The notes below the pieces were generated by a model. That model worked only from the letters and a program-made list of their open reading frames with translations, searched no databases and was not told the DNA's origin. The translations under genes and the position numbers were made by a program. A stretch of 35,285 nucleotides of DNA from an uncultured bacterium. Lineage in GTDB: Bacteria > Bacteroidota > Bacteroidia > Bacteroidales > Marinifilaceae. The DNA lies in assembly GCA_905216195.1 (NCBI GenBank), contig CAJMSX010000041.1, forward strand, positions 1 through 35,285, in the 5' to 3' direction. Positions within the stretch are counted from its first letter, which is position 1. Each line of letters starts with the position of its first letter. Below, piece by piece: positions 33,749 through 35,285 of the stretch.

Positions 33749-34081
33749 TTACGACTTACGGATCGACATTTTTCCCTGAGCCTGCATTTCAGCGGCAAAA
33801 GATTCCACTCCCACTTCTTTAATCCGGCCGATGCATTTGCTGCGGTCTGTGCGGGTGACGAAACCGATCACTCCCGCAATCAAGTTATTGTATTTTTTAC
33901 AATCCTTCAGCGGCATAAGCCTGCAATCGGCGCAGGTAGCATAACCATTTTCCCGACAGCATTTCCGGATTGCGCACCATGTAGCTTTTTCGTTCCCGTA
34001 ACAGCCGGGACACCTCCCTTTTTTCAGACTCTTGCACGCCCCGCAATAAAGCCCGCAATAAGCCACCTGATCATTTTCCAT
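33749..34081 (-). CDS. DUF3795 cysteine-rich protein
   Basis: A protein of 110 residues (123 if the ATG at 34120 is used). The start chosen gives the family opening, MENDQVAYCGLYCGACKSLK. Further cysteines follow as GRCPGCYGN, CAIRKCCRENGYATCADC and DCKKY, the pattern of DUF3795, thought to bind metal; its function is not known. Two gene products in tandem, this one and the DUF5131 fragment, are both cysteine-rich. Confidence 0.8.
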   Translation of the reverse strand: MENDQVAYCGLYCGACKSLKKGRCPGCYGNEKATWCAIRKCCRENGYATCADCRLMPLKDCKKYNNLIAGVIGFVTRTDRSKCIGRIKEVGVESFAAEMQAQGKMSIRKS

Positions 34082-34157
34082 TCTATTTCTGTTTAAACAA
34101 ATATTTTCCCTAAAAGACATCCCCCATCCGCATCTTCCCTCCCGGCAGTGACCAAAA

Positions 34158-34478
34158 TCAACTCCCGAAACTGACTTTCACCAAAGCAATCAAAACACCT
34201 AATACTACCGCATTTACGGCAATAACGGGAACCGACTTGCGCTCTTTTTCAGCCACCAACACCAGCACGGGCAAAGCCATCGCCAAAGACACAAGGCCTC
34301 CTTCCAGCCACCAGGCAAGACCGGGCAGGTGGATATGAAAAATCACAATCGCTACGACAATGTATTGAACGAAAGCGGAAAGACACGAAGCCCTGGGAAG
34401 CTTTTTCAACAACATCGGAATCACATCGACCCCTCCGGCAACAAGCCCCGTAAGTAAAGATAACCCAAATTGATTCAT
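34158..34478 (-). CDS. small membrane protein of unknown function
   Basis: A 106-residue protein with about four hydrophobic segments (LSLLTGLVAGGVDVIPMLL, SAFVQYIVVAIVIFHIHL, LVSLAMALPVLVLVAEK, VIAVNAVVLGVLIALVKV) and a short charged loop EKERKS. This suggests a small integral inner-membrane protein. I do not recognise a family. A -7 box precedes it at 34562. Confidence 0.7.
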   Translation of the reverse strand: MNQFGLSLLTGLVAGGVDVIPMLLKKLPRASCLSAFVQYIVVAIVIFHIHLPGLAWWLEGGLVSLAMALPVLVLVAEKERKSVPVIAVNAVVLGVLIALVKVSFGS

Positions 34479-34561
34479 AACATTCAGATTTTAATTCAGC
34501 ATTTATATAAAGATTTCTGTTTCGCACCCACAAAGATCTTATCTCAGGACTCCCTGTGCAG

Positions 34562-34569
34562 CAAAGTTA
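34562..34569 (-). promoter_or_regulatory. -7 promoter box for the small membrane protein gene
   Basis: Minus-strand TAACTTTG fits TAnnTTTG, 84 bases before the ATG at 34478. Confidence 0.45.
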
Positions 34570-34684
34570 ACGATTAATCCAAAATTTTGATTTATAAACT
34601 ATTTTTAAATTTACATCTGTCACTCCTTTCCACCTAAAGGAATACCGGATCACCTAACGTCCTTCCCGTTTATATTCCGCCCTG

Positions 34685-34719
34685 AAAATAGCCCAAAAGA
34701 CACGTCCCCGTGGTTTAAA
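34685..34719. repeat. intergenic CGTCCCC repeat, long form (B)
   Basis: AAAATAGCCCAAAAGACACG then TCCCCGTGGTTTAAA, almost the family consensus on the left side. It lies in a spacer upstream of the small membrane protein gene; the 34480-34840 stretch holds no gene I can support. Confidence 0.75.
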
Positions 34720-34840
34720 CGTTTCAGATATGCCAGGGATAACCCAAACAAAACGAGGATATAGAGCTGCCCGGCAGCCCAATATAAGGATGAATAATTT
34801 TATGGATTAAACTCTGTGGGGGTACGGGCACAACCATTCA

Positions 34841-35098
34841 ATGCCGGAGAGTCATTCCCCGGCAAACCAAACTCCGGACACGCTGAGACTACAATTCTGC
34901 TATCATCCACGCATACCGGACAACTGGACAAACACCAATTTTGACTACGGCCGGGCATTCTGCGACATTTCATCTCTGGCCACCCTCACCCAATGGAGTG
35001 ATTCGGTTACCATCGTTGTGAAAACCGGAGAGGATGTGCGGCAGTTGACCAAAATCAGTAAAAACGATTTCCTGAAACCGGTAACAAAGGCAGAATAG
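34841..35098 (+). CDS. hypothetical protein, 85 residues, possibly a remnant
   Basis: An open frame beginning MPESHSPANQTPDTLRLQFC and containing DYGRAFCDISSLATLTQWSD and a final KISKNDFLKPVTKAE. I recognise no domain, signal peptide or membrane segment. It is the only frame of size between the repeat at 34685 and the yhcG-like gene at 35107, with which it is convergent. It may be a genuine small gene or the end of a decayed one. Confidence 0.35.
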   Translation: MPESHSPANQTPDTLRLQFCYHPRIPDNWTNTNFDYGRAFCDISSLATLTQWSDSVTIVVKTGEDVRQLTKISKNDFLKPVTKAE

Positions 35099-35106
35099 CT
35101 TTTGCC

Positions 35107-35285
35107 TTACAATAGCTTTTTCAAATCCTCAATGTCCGGCAGAGCGTTACGAAGCCGTTCCGGCATATCTTTGGAGGTACGGTAAGTAGCTACTCCCATT
35201 GGCTTGTTATAATCACGAACTGCAAACTCCACAAAGGTTTGATTCATTTCCCTGCAAAGGATTATTCCGATAGAGGGATTTTCGT
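35107..35285 (-). CDS. DUF1016 (YhcG-like) protein, C-terminal part (cut by window edge)
   Basis: The last 59 codons of a second DUF1016 protein: ENPSIGIILCREMNQTFVEF, then AVRDYNKPMGVATYRTSKD and DLKKLL. It aligns with the end of the gene at 21800 (ENPAIGIIICKSKSRTIVEY, then PMGIATY-like sequence) but differs enough to be a distinct paralogue. The rest lies beyond the window. Confidence 0.8.
   Translation of the reverse strand, partial: ENPSIGIILCREMNQTFVEFAVRDYNKPMGVATYRTSKDMPERLRNALPDIEDLKKLL

Noticed and set aside
33174..33779. Plus-strand genes at 33286-33663 and 33573-33779
   Set aside because: They have no recognisable family, overlap each other, and the second lies over the minus-strand DUF5131 fragment, whose protein matches a known motif.
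8766..34719. CRISPR array
   Set aside because: The repeats are scattered over 26 kb among genes, not regularly spaced, and are palindromic and diverged.

Overview
The window looks like a chromosomal stretch from a member of the Bacteroidales, probably a gut or oral commensal. I infer this from Bacteroidetes-style -7 promoter boxes (TAnnTTTG) in front of many genes, the near absence of Shine-Dalgarno sequences, a menF-menD-menB-menC-menE operon, a gadC-glsA-channel cluster of the type known from Bacteroides, and a class A beta-lactamase of the CblA/CfxA kind. I cannot fix the genus. I see no rRNA, tRNA, CRISPR array, integrase or intact transposase.

Bases 1-5060 hold the menaquinone operon on the minus strand, reading menF, menD, menB, menC, menE, with menE cut by the window edge. 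Diverging from it at 5168 is a plus-strand cluster of a GadC-type amino-acid antiporter, a glutaminase (GlsA) and a small voltage-gated-type cation channel. Together these suggest glutamine-dependent acid resistance, but gadC carries an in-frame TAA at codon 64. No glutamate decarboxylase gene is present.

From about 8750 to the end the character changes to short, mostly monocistronic accessory genes. They are a P-loop kinase, a GNAT acetyltransferase with a VOC protein, a DUF418 membrane protein, a MATE pump, a DJ-1/PfpI protein, a cupin with a divergent HxlR regulator, a PAS-LuxR regulator, the glycosylase Tag, a Crp/Fnr regulator, an acyltransferase, a ParE-type toxin-antitoxin pair, two DUF1016 (YhcG) PD-(D/E)XK nucleases, a HelD-like helicase, lipoproteins, a short QueG-like double-[4Fe-4S] protein, a Lnu-like nucleotidyltransferase, a class A beta-lactamase, a PH-like membrane protein, a 933-residue exported protein of unknown function, a DUF3795 protein and a small membrane protein.

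Two patterns stand out in this accessory part. First, a dispersed family of intergenic palindromic repeats with a CGTCCCC core recurs at least a dozen times between 8766 and 34719 and never in the first 8.7 kb. Copies sit between convergent, divergent and tandem genes, and some supply the last codons of tag, the cupin gene and a yhcG gene. Second, gene decay is heavy: nonsense or frameshift lesions in gadC, an ogt/ada gene, the MATE gene, the acyltransferase and perhaps the PH-like gene, plus remnants of a methyltransferase, an ORF6N protein and a DUF5131 protein. Either this is a decaying, horizontally assembled region or the assembly contains errors; re-reading the raw data would tell.
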